Made by a program: the position numbers and the translations under genes. A stretch of 51,149 nucleotides of DNA, taken from contig NEWQ02000009.1 in assembly GCA_002869855.2 (NCBI GenBank), forward strand, positions 65,991 through 117,139, in the 5' to 3' direction. The notes beneath the pieces were generated by a model. It was given only the letters and a program-made list of their open reading frames with translations. It ran no database searches and was not told the DNA's origin. The DNA comes from Nitrospira sp. CG24D (GTDB lineage: Bacteria; Nitrospirota; Nitrospiria; Nitrospirales; Nitrospiraceae). This document shows positions 50,864 to 51,149 of the stretch, in pieces. Position 1 is the first letter of the stretch, and the number at the start of each line of letters is the position of its first letter.

Positions 50864-51149
50864 AGATCGCTCTGGGTACTGCTCAATTTGGTCTGCCTTA
50901 TGGAGTTGCCAATCAAACCGGGCAAGTTACCCGTTCGGCGGCAAAGGCTATGCTCGGCCTAGCAGCGGCCAATGGTATTGACACAATCGATACTGCAATT
51001 GCCTATGGTGAAAGTGAAGCTTATTTGGGTGAGGTGGGCATCCAAGGCTTCAAGTTGGTGACAAAACTGCCTGCAGTGCCCGATGGTTGCGGTGATGTAG
51101 AAGTATGGGTGCAAGGACAAGTTGCTGCGTCGCTGACCCGCCTTGGCGT
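50860..51149 (+). CDS. Aldo/keto reductase family protein (partial, runs off the window)
   Basis: Open frame of 96 codons without a stop up to the window edge. The start KIALGTAQFGLPYGVANQTG and the segment GIDTIDTAIAYGESEAYLG (catalytic Asp and Tyr) are the aldo/keto reductase pattern. Such genes occur in pseudaminic and legionaminic acid loci with an unproved role. GTG 50860 overlaps the pseC stop. Base composition is visibly more AT-rich than in the LPS core genes. Confidence 0.88.
   Translation, partial: MKIALGTAQFGLPYGVANQTGQVTRSAAKAMLGLAAANGIDTIDTAIAYGESEAYLGEVGIQGFKLVTKLPAVPDGCGDVEVWVQGQVAASLTRLG

Overview
The window looks like a chromosomal piece of a Gram-negative, diderm bacterium of the Nitrospirota, most likely Nitrospira. 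This is an inference. It rests on the rare pairing of a complete actinobacterial-type 20S proteasome/pupylation locus (Mpa/ARC, Dop, PrcB, PrcA, PafA) with a full lipid A-Kdo-heptose pathway and BamA, plus a GC-rich base composition. No rRNA, tRNA, CRISPR array or transposase was seen.

Layout. 1-2173: end of a glycine-rich protein, a terminator and uvrB. 2170-7148: a DUF4321 membrane protein facing a translation/secretion cluster (ffh, rpsP, rimM, trmD, rplS, rnhB, UPF0102). 7172-11374: a cell-envelope division module (ftsE, ftsX, a degenerate EnvC-like activator, an S41 protease). 11371-13723: a lone PolX-type helix-hairpin-helix protein, then thiS, thiG and thiE. 13734-21107: the proteasome operon with its own consensus-like promoter; it ends in an M23 peptidase gene overlapping pafA. 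21164-22509: two genes of unknown function. 22585-29051 (minus strand): galU, lon, thiL, DUF2062 and an HD phosphohydrolase. 29145-46358: an outer-membrane and LPS supercluster (bamA, two OmpH/Skp-like genes, fabZ, lpxA, lpxI, a Gfo/Idh/MocA oxidoreductase, lpxB, msbA, a DUF374 acyltransferase, waaA, lpxK, a waaF-gmhB fusion, and two more GT9 glycosyltransferases). 46487-51149: start of a surface-glycan locus (winged-helix regulator, NusG-like antiterminator, RmlD-like reductase, pseB, pseC, and an aldo/keto reductase cut by the window edge).

How the genes fit together. BamA with the periplasmic OmpH/Skp proteins assembles outer-membrane proteins. FabZ and LpxA/LpxI/LpxB/LpxK make lipid A, WaaA adds Kdo, the GT9 enzymes extend the heptose core, and MsbA flips the product. 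The distal locus points to a pseudaminic-acid-type sugar on O-antigen or flagellin. The proteasome genes encode both the protease and the ligase/deamidase for a small protein tag, but no Pup or UBact gene is present in the usual slot.

Most interesting: the proteasome locus without a tag gene; decayed 3'-end copies of ompH where lpxD often sits; an A9 homopolymer frameshift in the DUF374 acyltransferase followed by a 117-bp palindromic repeat; a ThiS with residues beyond its Gly-Gly end; a WaaF-GmhB fusion; and promoters that imply leaderless thiS and galU mRNAs.
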